Origin: MWCO01 sp964488865
GTDB lineage: Bacteria > Myxococcota_A > Polyangia > Polyangiales > Polyangiaceae
NCBI GenBank assembly: GCA_964488865.1
Contig: CAZAWR010000049.1
Location: forward strand, 1 to 64,000
Direction of reading: 5' to 3'
DNA: 64,000 bases
In this document: piece by piece, positions 28,123 through 37,058 of the stretch
Layout of the letters: the number at the start of each line of letters is the position of its first letter
How positions within the stretch are numbered: the stretch's first letter is position 1
Program-made: the position numbers and the translations under genes
Notes under the pieces: model-generated
Database searches by the model: none
Told to the model about the DNA's origin: nothing
The model's input: only the letters and a program-made list of their open reading frames with translations

Positions 28123-28710
28123 ATGGTCCGGCCCGCGCGCACCCCTGCCGACGTCCTCGCCGACTTCCACGCCATTCCTGAAGGCGACCGGAACCACGAG
28201 GTCATCGACGGTGACCTCGTCGAGCGCGCCACCCCCTCGGGCTCCCACGGCTCGGCGCAGGCACGGGTATCGGCCGGTACGCTGGGCCCCTTCGATCGCC
28301 GGCCCGGAGGCGACGACCCCGATGCCCCGGGCGGCTGGTGGATCGCCACCGAGGTAGAGGTCGAGCTCTCACCCGCACTGGTGATGCGCCCCGACGTCGT
28401 CGGTTGGCGGCGCGAACGCGTCCCCCAGCGTCCGTCGGGCTCCCCTGTTCGCGAGCGGCCCGACTGGGTCTGCGAGGTCGTCTCCGCCTCTACCGCGAGC
28501 CGCGACCGCGTCGTCAAGCTCGCGTACTATCACCGAGCGGCGATTCCCCACTACTGGCTCGCCGACCCGTCCGACGGCACCCTGACCGTGCTGCGCTGGA
28601 CCGAGGAGGGCTACCTCGTCGTGCTCGCTGCCCAACGCGGCGACACCATCCGCGCCGAGCCCTTCCAGGCGGTGGAGTTGAGCATCGACTGGATCTTCGG
28701 AGCGGACTGA
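28123..28710 (+). CDS. Uma2-family endonuclease
   Basis: 195 residues. The Uma2 (DUF820) pattern is complete: YxxIP-like FHAIPEGDRNHEVIDGDLVE at the N-terminus, then VMRPDVVGWRRERVP with the catalytic Asp, and RPDWVCEVVSASTASRDRVV with the Glu, followed by KLAYYHRAAIPHYWLADPSD. The fold is that of PD-(D/E)xK nucleases. Many copies of such genes occur in single genomes and their biological role is not settled. It stands between the MocA-like gene and the molybdenum hydroxylase operon without an obvious link. A second Uma2 gene lies at 38187-38963. Confidence 0.9.
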   Translation: MVRPARTPADVLADFHAIPEGDRNHEVIDGDLVERATPSGSHGSAQARVSAGTLGPFDRRPGGDDPDAPGGWWIATEVEVELSPALVMRPDVVGWRRERVPQRPSGSPVRERPDWVCEVVSASTASRDRVVKLAYYHRAAIPHYWLADPSDGTLTVLRWTEEGYLVVLAAQRGDTIRAEPFQAVELSIDWIFGAD

Positions 28711-28878
28711 GCTTTCGCGTCAGGCCCGGCAGGGCCGACCCAAGCCAGAGCCGAGGCTATCCGCGTTGTGGCGGGCTGGACGTGCACCGTCTGAATCCGT
28801 GCCATGAAGCGCCCCGCGACGAGGGCCGGATAGAGCAAATTCGGCACCATTTGCCACGTGCGCTGCTAGATTGCCCCC

Positions 28879-31122
28879 ATGCAGTCGAACGACAGGAGCA
28901 AGGGCTGGATCGGCCAAAGCCCCGCGCGGCCGGATGGCCCCGCCAAGGTAGCCGGCACCGCCCAGTACATCGCCGACATGGTCTTCCCAGATGCGATCGA
29001 CGCGGCTGTCGTTCGGAGTCCCGTCCCTCGCGGCCGCATCCTGGGCATTGACTTCGACCCGACGTTCGACTGGTCCGACGTGACGATCGTGACGGCCAAG
29101 GACGTGCCCTGCAACGAGATCGCGGAGATCAAGTGTGACCAACCGGCGCTGGCGGACGATCAGGTCCGGCACGTCTACGAGCCCATCGTCCTTCTGGCCT
29201 GTGCGGACAAGCCCAAGCTGCTGCGGGCCGTCCAGCGCGTGCACGTGCGCATCGAAGAGCTCCCCGCGCTGCTTACCGTCGACGATTCCCTGTCCTGCAA
29301 GCACCTCGTGCTCGGCGAGGACAACGTGATGTGCACCTACCGTGTGGTGCTTGGCGATGCCAAAACGGAGATCGGCCGCGCGGAGGTGGTGGTGCGTGGC
29401 ACCTACGAGGTCGGCCACCAAGAGCAGATGTACATCGAGCCCCAGGGGTGCGTGGGCTACTGGGATGACTCTGGCCTGCACGTGGTCGGCTCGATGCAAT
29501 GTCCCTACTACGTCGTGAAGGCGCTCGCGCACGCGTTGCGGATGGAGCCGTCGCGCATCGACGTCACGCAATCGGTGACGGGCGGAGCGTTCGGAGGCAA
29601 GGAGGAGTACCCGTCGGTGATGGCGGTGCATGTGGCGTTGCTGTCGCAGAAGGCGGGGCGTCCGGTGCGAATGATCTACGACCGCAAGGAGGACGTGGAG
29701 GCGACGACGAAGCGGCACCCGGCGCGCGTGTCGATCGAGGCAGGGTGCGATCGGGACGGCACGTTGCGGGGGATTCACATCGACGTGCTGATGGACGCGG
29801 GGGCGTACGTGACGATGACGCCGGTGGTGCTGTCGCGCGGTGTGCTGCATGCGTGCGGCGCGTATCGATGGGCGACGGCGCTGGTGGAGTCGAAGGCGGT
29901 GGTGACGAATACACCGCCGAACGGTGCGTTCCGGGGGTTCGGGGCGCCGCAGACGATCTTCGCCTTGGAGCGGCACATGGACCGGCTCGCGGAGGCCATC
30001 GGGATGGAGCCGATCGAGCTTCGCAAGAAGAACCTCCTGGGAGTCGGCTCCACCATGCCCACGGGGCAGGTGCTGACGGGCAGCGTGGGCGTGGAGGAAT
30101 GCGTGCGGTGGGCCCTCGAGGACAGCGACTACGAGGCAAAGCGCAGGACGCTGGGGCTTGCGAACAAGCCTGTGGATGGGCGCAAGGTGCGGGGGATCGG
30201 TGCGAGCGTGTTCTTGCACGGCGCCGGGTTCACCGGGTCCGGAGAGGATCGTCTCAAGGGTGCAGTGGAGCTGGACTTGCTGAAAGACGGGCACGTGCGC
30301 GTACGCTCGAGCTCCACGGACATAGGCCAGGGCACGGAGACCGTGTTCCGCCAGATCGCGGCGGAAGGCGCAGGCGTGCCGTTCGAAAACGTCTCCTTCG
30401 CGATCCCATCGACGGCGCACGTCCCGGACTCCGGACCCACGGTGGCGAGCCGAACGGTGATGATCGTCGGCTCGATCGTGGGACATGCGGCCAAAGAGCT
30501 CGGGGAGCGCGTATGCAAGGAGCAGGAGGCTGGGGGTGGCTCGTTCGCGGAAGCGTCGAACCGTTTGATTGAGCGCGAAGGGCCGGTGGTAGCGCATCGC
30601 CGATACGGGCACCCGGCCGGGGTGAAGTTCGACGATGCGACGTACACGGGCACGGCGTACCCGGCGTATGCGTGGGCTTGTGACGTGGCGGAGGTGGAGG
30701 TGGATCTGGACACGTTCGAGGTGGACCTGCTCGGGTTCTGGTCGGCGGTGGACGTGGGCCGGGCGATTCACCCGGTGCTTTGCCGAGGGCAGCTCGACGG
30801 CGGGGCGCTGCAGTCGATCGGGTGGGCGCTGTGCGAGGAGGTGCAGTGGAAGGACGGACGCATCGTCAACCCGCGGATGACGACGTACATCGTACCGACG
30901 GCGCTCGACGCGCCGCCGTTCTACACGCACTTGGTGGAGGAGGCGTACGAGCACGGTCCTGGGGGAGCGAAGGGGATCGGGGAGCTTCCGATGGACGGCG
31001 GGGCGCCGGCGCTGGCCGCCGCGATCGAGCATGCCACGGGCATCGTGTTCGACCGGATACCCATGACGCCCGAGAGGTTGTTCGACGCGTGGGAAGCTTC
31101 GCGGCGGGAGGTGCGGTCATGA
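28879..31122 (+). CDS. molybdenum hydroxylase, molybdopterin-binding subunit (xanthine dehydrogenase family)
   Basis: 747 residues from ATG 28879. The N-terminal a/b-hammerhead domain is visible (RPDGPAKVAGTAQYIADMVF, DVTIVTAKDVPC). The Moco-binding domains follow: QEQMYIEPQGCVGYWDDSGL, VTGGAFGGKEEYPSVMAVHV, AFRGFGAPQTIFALERHMDR, and SSTDIGQGTETVFRQIAAEG. The catalytic Glu lies near the end in GAKGIGELPMDGGAPA. The enzyme hydroxylates purines, aldehydes or other heterocycles at the Mo centre and passes electrons to the FeS and FAD subunits encoded next (ATGA overlaps). Lack of CoxL's active-site AYRCSFR loop argues against CO dehydrogenase. Substrate unknown. Confidence 0.92.
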   Translation: MQSNDRSKGWIGQSPARPDGPAKVAGTAQYIADMVFPDAIDAAVVRSPVPRGRILGIDFDPTFDWSDVTIVTAKDVPCNEIAEIKCDQPALADDQVRHVYEPIVLLACADKPKLLRAVQRVHVRIEELPALLTVDDSLSCKHLVLGEDNVMCTYRVVLGDAKTEIGRAEVVVRGTYEVGHQEQMYIEPQGCVGYWDDSGLHVVGSMQCPYYVVKALAHALRMEPSRIDVTQSVTGGAFGGKEEYPSVMAVHVALLSQKAGRPVRMIYDRKEDVEATTKRHPARVSIEAGCDRDGTLRGIHIDVLMDAGAYVTMTPVVLSRGVLHACGAYRWATALVESKAVVTNTPPNGAFRGFGAPQTIFALERHMDRLAEAIGMEPIELRKKNLLGVGSTMPTGQVLTGSVGVEECVRWALEDSDYEAKRRTLGLANKPVDGRKVRGIGASVFLHGAGFTGSGEDRLKGAVELDLLKDGHVRVRSSSTDIGQGTETVFRQIAAEGAGVPFENVSFAIPSTAHVPDSGPTVASRTVMIVGSIVGHAAKELGERVCKEQEAGGGSFAEASNRLIEREGPVVAHRRYGHPAGVKFDDATYTGTAYPAYAWACDVAEVEVDLDTFEVDLLGFWSAVDVGRAIHPVLCRGQLDGGALQSIGWALCEEVQWKDGRIVNPRMTTYIVPTALDAPPFYTHLVEEAYEHGPGGAKGIGELPMDGGAPALAAAIEHATGIVFDRIPMTPERLFDAWEASRREVRS

Positions 31123-31592
31123 GGCAGATTGAGCTGACGGTCAACGGGAGCAAGCGGACCGTGCAAGCGCCGCCGCTCGCGCGATTGATCGACGTGTTGC
31201 GGGAAGAATTGCGGCTCACGGGGACGAAAGAAGGGTGCGGGGAAGGCGAGTGCGGCACGTGCACGGTGCTGCTCGACGGCGAGCCGGTCAACGCATGTCT
31301 GGTCCCCATCGGACAGTGTGAAGGTCGTGAGGTGGTGACGGTCGAGGGGTTGGTGACGGAGAAGAAGCTTTCGAAGCTGGCGAAGGCGTTCATTGATCGG
31401 GGTGGGGCGCAGTGCGGCATCTGCACGCCGGGGATGATCGTGTCGTCGCATCACTTGCTGCAGCGCAACCCTGCGCCCACGGACGCGCAGATTCGCAAGG
31501 CCCTGGCGGGCAACATCTGTCGGTGCACGGGCTACACGGGCATCGTCGAAGCAGTGGCCGAGGCGTCCGGAAGGGAAGGAGGCAACCCATGA
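31119..31592 (+). CDS. molybdenum hydroxylase (2Fe-2S) subunit
   Basis: 157 residues from ATG 31119, in ATGA overlap with the large-subunit stop. The plant-type ferredoxin cluster has Cys in GCGEGECGTCTVLLDGEPVN and a further C in ACLV. The second, helical [2Fe-2S] domain has CGICTPGMI and NICRCTGYTG. This is the standard XdhC/CoxS/YagT layout. It shuttles electrons between the Mo and FAD subunits. Its own stop overlaps the next ATG. Confidence 0.95.
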   Translation: MRQIELTVNGSKRTVQAPPLARLIDVLREELRLTGTKEGCGEGECGTCTVLLDGEPVNACLVPIGQCEGREVVTVEGLVTEKKLSKLAKAFIDRGGAQCGICTPGMIVSSHHLLQRNPAPTDAQIRKALAGNICRCTGYTGIVEAVAEASGREGGNP

Positions 31593-32473
31593 GCCTTGCC
31601 CAGCTTGCCGAGATGGATCTGATCAGCCCGCGTTCCCTGAAAGAAGCCTGCGACGAGCTTGCCCGGCTGCACCAGGCGGGCAAGAAGGTGTGGGCCCTCG
31701 CGGGTTGCACGGACTGGATGGTCGAGCGCCACATGAGCCCGATCGAACAAGGACGCCTCGATGCGGTTGCCCTGGACGTCACCCGACTGCCGGAGCTTCG
31801 CGGCATCGAGGTCGACGGAGACGTGATGAGCGTCGGTGCGGCGGAGCCGTTCCTGTCGATGCGTCGGCATGCGGTGGTGCGTGAGCGCTGTCCGATGCTT
31901 GCCGAGATGGCATCGGAGGTGGGGGCGTTGCAGATCCAGGCTCGGGGGACGCTCGGCGGCAACCTGGTGACGGGGTCGCCGGCTGCCGATGGCGTGACGG
32001 CGCTGTTTGCACTCGACGCGGACGTGGTGTTGCGTGGTGTGCACGGGGAGCGATCGGTTCCGGTGACGTCCTTCTACACGGGGTATCGCGCCACGGTGCG
32101 ACGGCCGGAGGAGCTGGTGGTAAGGGTTTCCTTCCGGCTTCCGAAGCGTGGGGCGGCGCAGTTGTGGCGCAAGGTGGGGACGCGCAAAGCGCAGTCGATC
32201 TCGAAGGCGGCGGTGTCGGCGGTGGCGGAGGTCGAGGGGGGCGTGGTCACGAGGATTGGGTTCGGGGCGGCGTCGGTGGCGGAGGTCATCCTGCCGCTCG
32301 CGTCGGTCCGGTCTTCTGTCCTGGGGAAAGCGCCGCGGGACCTGAACATGAACGAGCAGGAAGAAGCCGTTGACAGAGAAATTCGTCCCATTGATGATGT
32401 GCGCTCGACCGCGCGGTACCGTCGTCATGTGACGAAGGTGCTGGTGAGAGGGTTCCTGGAAGGACTTTCCTAG
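31589..32473 (+). CDS. molybdenum hydroxylase FAD-binding subunit
   Basis: 294 residues from ATG 31589. The family pattern is present: SPRSLKEACDELARLHQAGK, VWALAGCTDWMVERHMSP, an FAD-binding loop ALQIQARGTLGGNLVTGSPA (the AxxQIRNxGTxGGN motif) with AADGVTALFALDADVV, and a CODH-type C-terminal domain (LWRKVGTRKAQSISKAAVSA). The last gene of the operon. Order L-S-M differs from the M-S-L order of CO dehydrogenase operons, another hint toward the xanthine dehydrogenase side. Confidence 0.92.
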   Translation: MSLAQLAEMDLISPRSLKEACDELARLHQAGKKVWALAGCTDWMVERHMSPIEQGRLDAVALDVTRLPELRGIEVDGDVMSVGAAEPFLSMRRHAVVRERCPMLAEMASEVGALQIQARGTLGGNLVTGSPAADGVTALFALDADVVLRGVHGERSVPVTSFYTGYRATVRRPEELVVRVSFRLPKRGAAQLWRKVGTRKAQSISKAAVSAVAEVEGGVVTRIGFGAASVAEVILPLASVRSSVLGKAPRDLNMNEQEEAVDREIRPIDDVRSTARYRRHVTKVLVRGFLEGLS

Positions 32474-32556
32474 GTCGGGATCGAACTGTCGCTTCCTCGC
32501 CGGAACCTTGCTATGAGTAGATGTCTGCATCACGCTAGACAAGTAGGGCACGTACC

Positions 32557-32880
32557 GTGACATCGGACGAGCAGGACAAACGCGAGAAGGCAATCGCAGC
32601 GGTGAAGGAAGCATGGCTTGCCCTTGCCGAGGCGGCGCCTGAGTACCCGGGTGAGCTCGTGGACGTCTCCCACGTTCGCGTACTGGACGGGGAAGGCGAG
32701 CGTGTGGATGCCGCCGTGGCGATCGTTCGCAAGGGCAAGGTCTCCCGTGCGGCCACGCAAGGGCTTGGGGACAACTTCGAGAGCGCGTGCGACATGCTCG
32801 CGCAGATCCTGTTGCTGCGTGCTTCCCTGCTCAGGGCGTCGAACGCCGACGGTGCCACGCCCGAAGGTTACGACGACTGA
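32557..32880 (+). CDS. hypothetical protein, 107 residues
   Basis: GTG start at 32557. The reading DKREKAIAAVKEAWLALAEA, then VSHVRVLDGEGERVDAAVAI and KVSRAATQGLGDNFESACDM is well-formed and acidic, with a helix, a short beta segment and a C-terminal helix (LAQILLLRASLLRAS). No signal peptide. I do not recognise a family. Its stop (32878-32880) touches the stop of the convergent lipoprotein gene. Confidence 0.6.
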   Translation: MTSDEQDKREKAIAAVKEAWLALAEAAPEYPGELVDVSHVRVLDGEGERVDAAVAIVRKGKVSRAATQGLGDNFESACDMLAQILLLRASLLRASNADGATPEGYDD

Positions 32881-33408
32881 CTACCTTCGCATGTACTTGC
32901 GTGCGGCGGTCGTGACGTAGTGCTCTGCCGGCCAGTGCCGGTAGAAGGTGGCGTCGACCGACGGGGGCTCGCTGTCCTGCTTTGGGGGGTCGAAGCGGCC
33001 GATGACGCGAAGCAGGGATCCGGCTTGCACGGGTTCGGACGCCGGGTCGGTGCGGGCCTTCACGCGAACGGTCCCGAAGGTCTTCTCGGAAACCGTCACC
33101 CGGCAACTGTCCTCAGAGGCGTCGCGGCACAGGTTGCGCCGCTCGAGGCGTCGCAAGCTCAGCTCCATCTCGAGGAAGCCTTGCCGTTCGGAGACGACGC
33201 GGGACACGATGCCGTGGAAGCTCACCGGTTGGGCGGCCCACTGTTCGGGTTGGCGCTGCGCCATCACCAGGTCGAGGTCCCGCGCCTTGCCCTGCGCCTG
33301 CGTTTCGGCGTTCGACGGGACATAGGTTCGCGCGTACCCGTAGGGACTTGGCGTGCCGCAACCCGCGAGCCCAACCAGCAACCCTGCCCATGCCTTGGCC
33401 CAGTGCAT
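32881..33408 (-). CDS. hypothetical lipoprotein
   Basis: 175 residues from ATG 33408. The signal peptide MHWAKAWAGLLVGLAGCGTP ends in a lipobox (LAGC). The mature part (VSFHGIVSRVVSERQGFLEM, CRVTVSEKTFGTVRVKA, GSLLRVIGRFDPPKQDSEPP) looks like an OB-fold-type beta barrel, with two Cys (NLCRDASEDSC) likely disulphide-bonded. No named family recognised. It ends in DATFYRHWPAEHYVT and a basic tail. Confidence 0.6.
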   Translation of the reverse strand: MHWAKAWAGLLVGLAGCGTPSPYGYARTYVPSNAETQAQGKARDLDLVMAQRQPEQWAAQPVSFHGIVSRVVSERQGFLEMELSLRRLERRNLCRDASEDSCRVTVSEKTFGTVRVKARTDPASEPVQAGSLLRVIGRFDPPKQDSEPPSVDATFYRHWPAEHYVTTAARKYMRR

Positions 33409-33559
33409 GACCCTCGGTACCAAAACCGAATCACGGCGGCAATCGATGTCCCGAGTCCTCGCTTCGACGCCATGGCGCCCCTCGAGAACGTGGACCGTGG
33501 ACGGCGTCCTGGCCGTGCTTTCCCTTGCTTCCCCATGCACCCGGGACCAAGATTCCTTC

Positions 33560-34537
33560 GTGCTTCGCATCCTTGCTCTCCTCCCCGCGCTCGTCCTTTT
33601 CGGGTGTGCGTCGAACTCCTCTTCTGAAGACGACCCCGCTACCGGGGGGACGGGGGGTACGTCGCAAGACGCCCAGCAAGAGGCTGTTCCTCAGACGCCG
33701 GGGCCCATGCGCATGGTCACCTGGAACTGCTGGAACTTCTATGATGACGTCCTCGGTAACTGTGGCGACTACTGCCCGTACGAGGAGAAGCTCACCAGCT
33801 CGCAGTACCAGGCCAAGCTCGCGGGAGTCGCCAAGGCCTTGCGAGAGCTCGACGGGGACGTCGTGCTTCTGCAGGAGGTCGAGAACATGGGGATCCTCGA
33901 CGATCTGGTGAACCATGCGGACCTCAAGGACATGGGCTACGGAACGCGCCACCTGCTTCCCGGCAATGACCCGCGCGGGATCAACCTCGGCCTGCTGAGC
34001 CGCGTGCCCGTCGACGACTACATTTCCCACAAGAAAGACGAATTCACGCGCATCGACGACCCGGCGTACGTCTACAAGTTCGCGCGCGACGCCGTCGAGA
34101 TTCGCATGACCTACCGAGGACACAAGGTCGGCATCGTCGGCGTGCACTTCAAGGCGCGCATCAACGACGAAGACCCGAACCGTCGCGTGGCGGAGGCGCA
34201 GCAAGCGCGGGCCATCGCGGACGGGCTGATGGCGTCCGACCCCAGCATGTACGTGTTCGTGGTGGGCGACTTCAACGACACGCCGGGAACGGACACCTAT
34301 ACGGCGGTGCGCAACGGGCCCAGGCCTGACAGCCCGATCTTCGAGCACGCGATGGCATCCCTGCCGAGCGCCGATCGGTACTCGTACGTGTATGGCAGCG
34401 AGAAGCAGCTGATCGACCACATGCTCGCGAGCCCCAACGCGGGCGCGCGTCTCGACACGGACTCCGCCGTCATCCTGCACAACGCAACGGCCGCGAGCGA
34501 TCACCATCCCATGGCCGCGACCTACACCGTTCCTTGA
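33560..34537 (+). CDS. endonuclease/exonuclease/phosphatase-family lipoprotein
   Basis: 325 residues from GTG 33560: the signal peptide LRILALLPALVLFGCASNSS has a lipobox (LFGC), which decides this start against ATG and other codons further upstream. The EEP fold motifs are visible: MVTWNCWNFYDD, VVLLQEVENMGILDDL, VHFKARINDEDPNRR, VVGDFNDTPGTDTY (metal-binding G-D-F-N-D) and a closing SDHHPMAATYTVP. A metal-dependent phosphodiesterase or nuclease acting outside the cytoplasm is expected; substrate unknown. Confidence 0.88.
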   Translation: MLRILALLPALVLFGCASNSSSEDDPATGGTGGTSQDAQQEAVPQTPGPMRMVTWNCWNFYDDVLGNCGDYCPYEEKLTSSQYQAKLAGVAKALRELDGDVVLLQEVENMGILDDLVNHADLKDMGYGTRHLLPGNDPRGINLGLLSRVPVDDYISHKKDEFTRIDDPAYVYKFARDAVEIRMTYRGHKVGIVGVHFKARINDEDPNRRVAEAQQARAIADGLMASDPSMYVFVVGDFNDTPGTDTYTAVRNGPRPDSPIFEHAMASLPSADRYSYVYGSEKQLIDHMLASPNAGARLDTDSAVILHNATAASDHHPMAATYTVP

Positions 34538-34589
34538 TCCTGCCTGCCCGTCGTGCATTGACCGGGCGAGGACGCGGTTCGGTGCTACG

Positions 34590-35000
34590 ATGGCGTCGAT
34601 GTCTTCGTCCCGTATCGGCCTGATCGTTCTTGGCTCGTTGGTGGTCGTTCTGCTCGTCGCTCTCGGCGTGTATCGGATGTTCTTTGCCTGCGCCTACTCG
34701 GAGGGGTGCACGGAGTCGGGGCTGTGCACCACCACCGGCGGTGCGTGCGTCGCGGGCTCCAGCGACGAGTGCCAGAAGTCTCTCGACTGTCAGCGAAAAG
34801 GCCGGTGTCACGCCGAGCAGGAACGCTGCGTCGCGGCCTCCGACCACGACTGCAAACGCTCCGAGTGGTGCAAGGAGCGCGGCATGTGCTCCCACGAGGG
34901 CGTAGACTGCGTCGCGGCGAAGGACGAGGATTGCCGTCAGTCCGAGAAGTGCCTCAAGCACAACCAGTGCGTCGCGAAGTCGGGCGTCTGCGTCATGTGA
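34590..35000 (+). CDS. membrane-anchored Cys-rich repeat protein
   Basis: 136 residues from ATG 34590 (ATG 34599 also possible). One membrane helix at the N-terminus (about 9-28, IGLIVLGSLVVVLLVALGVY). Then 16 Cys in three or four repeats of about 26 residues with the order C-V-A ... C-x-x-S-x-x-C-x-x-x-x-x-C, for example CVAGSSDECQKSLDCQRKGR and CVAASDHDCKRSEWCKERGM. Disulphide-rich repeats of this form appear in extracytoplasmic parts of Polyangia proteins. No enzyme motif. It is convergent with the hydrolase gene (stop at 34998-35000, next stop at 35001). Confidence 0.75.
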   Translation: MASMSSSRIGLIVLGSLVVVLLVALGVYRMFFACAYSEGCTESGLCTTTGGACVAGSSDECQKSLDCQRKGRCHAEQERCVAASDHDCKRSEWCKERGMCSHEGVDCVAAKDEDCRQSEKCLKHNQCVAKSGVCVM

Positions 35001-37034
35001 TCACGGCGCCGGGATGCGCCCGACAGGGTCGTCGAACAGGTTGCGACAGAACTGGGCTGCCTGGTCTCGCGCTGCGGGGATCTGGGACACCACGAAGTGG
35101 CCGTCGCTCGCCTCCGACGCGGGCCACTGCGCCAGCACGCCGCTAGCCTTGCCCCCCGCCAGGTTGCCGGACAGCCCGTCTGAAGGGATCCCGACCGCGG
35201 CCACGCCCGCGTAGGAGGCCTCCGGCACGGTGTGAATCACGGGCTTCATCCATGGCAACCCCGTGGCGATCGCTTGCACCTCGATGGCGTAGGGCGGCGT
35301 GTAGTTGTCCCCCGTGAAGTCCGGGTTGACCCCCTCGGTCTGGTAGATGCTCTTGGGCGCGAACCCGGGTCTCGGCCGCTGCACCATCATCGGAACGTAG
35401 TGTATCGGATCCACAGGGTCGCCCATGGTCTGCACGAGCGACAACCCCGGGTGCAACCGGTTGAGCTCCGGATACTCCTCGGGGGACAGCGCCAACAACA
35501 ACGTCTTCGTCAACACCGCGATGTTCGGATCGGGCTTCGTCTTCTCCATCAAGGTGATCGTCGTCATCGACCCGGACCCACTCAACACCCCGCCCCTCGC
35601 GCCATCGTCCACCGCAAGGAACAACGGGCCGTTCAATCCCCCCTGGGAGTGCCCGAAGAACACCACCGGCGACCGCGCCATCCGGATCGCTGACCCTGTC
35701 GCCGACACCGATGCCGGCACGTCGATTCCGCTCTCTCGGATCAGCCGCGCTCGCACCACCTCGTCGATCGCGGACTGTCGGATGTTCGTTCGCATCGCGT
35801 CGGGGTTCTGCACGTTGAAGAACAAGAGCTCCGGGACCCACTTGCCCTCAGGCAGCCTCCCCGGGTGCATGATCTGATCGACGCCCATGGCGGCCATGCA
35901 ACGCAGCGCGAGGGACTTGCCCGTGGCTCCCAGCACCGACCGGTAGTCCCCCCCCGTGCCGTGCGCATACATCACGACCGGGTAGCCGTCGGCCGGCATC
36001 GGGCACGTGGAAGCCTTCGGCACCGCCAGCGCGAACCGCGCGTGAAACTCGCGCTGCACGACCGGGACCCCCTGCGCGTCCACCTCGAACCCTCCCCCCA
36101 CGTACTCGAACGGCGGCTCGCCGCGCTGATAGTCCGGCGAGGGTCCGAAGCTCCCCTCGTAAACGTCGTATTCCGTGGTCTGCTCCTTCAACTCCCACGC
36201 ATCGTCGACCGTGGGAGCGGGCTGCCGCGACCGCGCGTGATCCGCAAACAGCATCGCTTCCTTGGTGGGGTCCGAGGTCGTGAACACGGTCAAGTGAACG
36301 ATGCGAGCCCTGTCCACGCCCGCCTGCTCGAGGGCCGTCACCGCCGGGGCCCAGCGGTCGCGCAATCCCTGGGTGGCTCCCGTTGGGGCATCGATCCCCA
36401 GCACTTGGCGAAGCTCCGGCGCCACGCCGATGCGTGAGCCGTCCGACGCCGTGACGTCGTTCGTGACGACCAGGGCGTAGCGTGTGGACGGGCGCAGGGG
36501 AAAGCCCATGGTCGGCATGAAGGCGAGCGTGTACGGGCGCCACCATGCCCCTTCCTCGAGCCTCCAGTGCAGTGTCACCCGCTTGCGCTGTCCGCGCTCG
36601 GGGGACGCTTCGTCCACGTCGATCAGCTGCACGGACGCATCGGACGATGTCGCCTCGCTGGGGTTGGCGGGCAACGTGGCCGGCTCGATCGGGCCCGTGA
36701 ATCGCAGGTACCCGGCGGCCACGGGAGAGAACCCGTCGATGGCTTTGGCCATGGCCGTGAGATAGGTCTTGATGAGCACGACGGATCTCGGGTTGTAGTA
36801 TCCGGTGATATGAACGGCGCCGTCGGGGTCGCGCCGGAAGTCGCTGGGCCAGGGGTGATCGAACCATGCTTCGGCGGCGAGGGCGTCGAGGGAGCTGGGA
36901 ACCAGGAACAGCGAGGAGGACGGACCCTTGGGGCCCGAGCTTCCGGCGTCGTCGCCCTCACCCCCACAGGCGCAAAGCACCATCACAGCGCAACCCATCA
37001 CGGCCGCCCGAGCGGAGACAGCGAGATTTCTCAT
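35001..37034 (-). CDS. alpha/beta-hydrolase-like lipoprotein
   Basis: 677 residues from ATG 37034. Signal peptide with lipobox (AVMGCAVMVLCACGG). The first 330 residues are beta-rich (AEAWFDHPWPSDFRRDPDGA, RYALVVTNDVTASDGSRI). The hydrolase part starts around 330: YPVVMYAHGTGGDYRSVLGA has an oxyanion HGTGG, and the nucleophile elbow is VVFFGHSQGGLNGPLFLAVD. A His near the end (ASDGHFVVSQIPAARDQA) could close the triad. An exported esterase or lipase is likely. Such bacterial-virulence-factor-like lipase proteins of 600-700 residues are common in Polyangia. Confidence 0.75.
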   Translation of the reverse strand: MRNLAVSARAAVMGCAVMVLCACGGEGDDAGSSGPKGPSSSLFLVPSSLDALAAEAWFDHPWPSDFRRDPDGAVHITGYYNPRSVVLIKTYLTAMAKAIDGFSPVAAGYLRFTGPIEPATLPANPSEATSSDASVQLIDVDEASPERGQRKRVTLHWRLEEGAWWRPYTLAFMPTMGFPLRPSTRYALVVTNDVTASDGSRIGVAPELRQVLGIDAPTGATQGLRDRWAPAVTALEQAGVDRARIVHLTVFTTSDPTKEAMLFADHARSRQPAPTVDDAWELKEQTTEYDVYEGSFGPSPDYQRGEPPFEYVGGGFEVDAQGVPVVQREFHARFALAVPKASTCPMPADGYPVVMYAHGTGGDYRSVLGATGKSLALRCMAAMGVDQIMHPGRLPEGKWVPELLFFNVQNPDAMRTNIRQSAIDEVVRARLIRESGIDVPASVSATGSAIRMARSPVVFFGHSQGGLNGPLFLAVDDGARGGVLSGSGSMTTITLMEKTKPDPNIAVLTKTLLLALSPEEYPELNRLHPGLSLVQTMGDPVDPIHYVPMMVQRPRPGFAPKSIYQTEGVNPDFTGDNYTPPYAIEVQAIATGLPWMKPVIHTVPEASYAGVAAVGIPSDGLSGNLAGGKASGVLAQWPASEASDGHFVVSQIPAARDQAAQFCRNLFDDPVGRIPAP

Positions 37035-37058
37035 GCATGTTGTTGTACACCGGCTGCG

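Noticed and set aside
28720..31032. 770-codon minus-strand open frame antisense to the molybdenum hydroxylase gene
   Set aside because: His/Arg-rich composition typical of GC-rich antisense frames; the plus strand encodes an unmistakable conserved enzyme.
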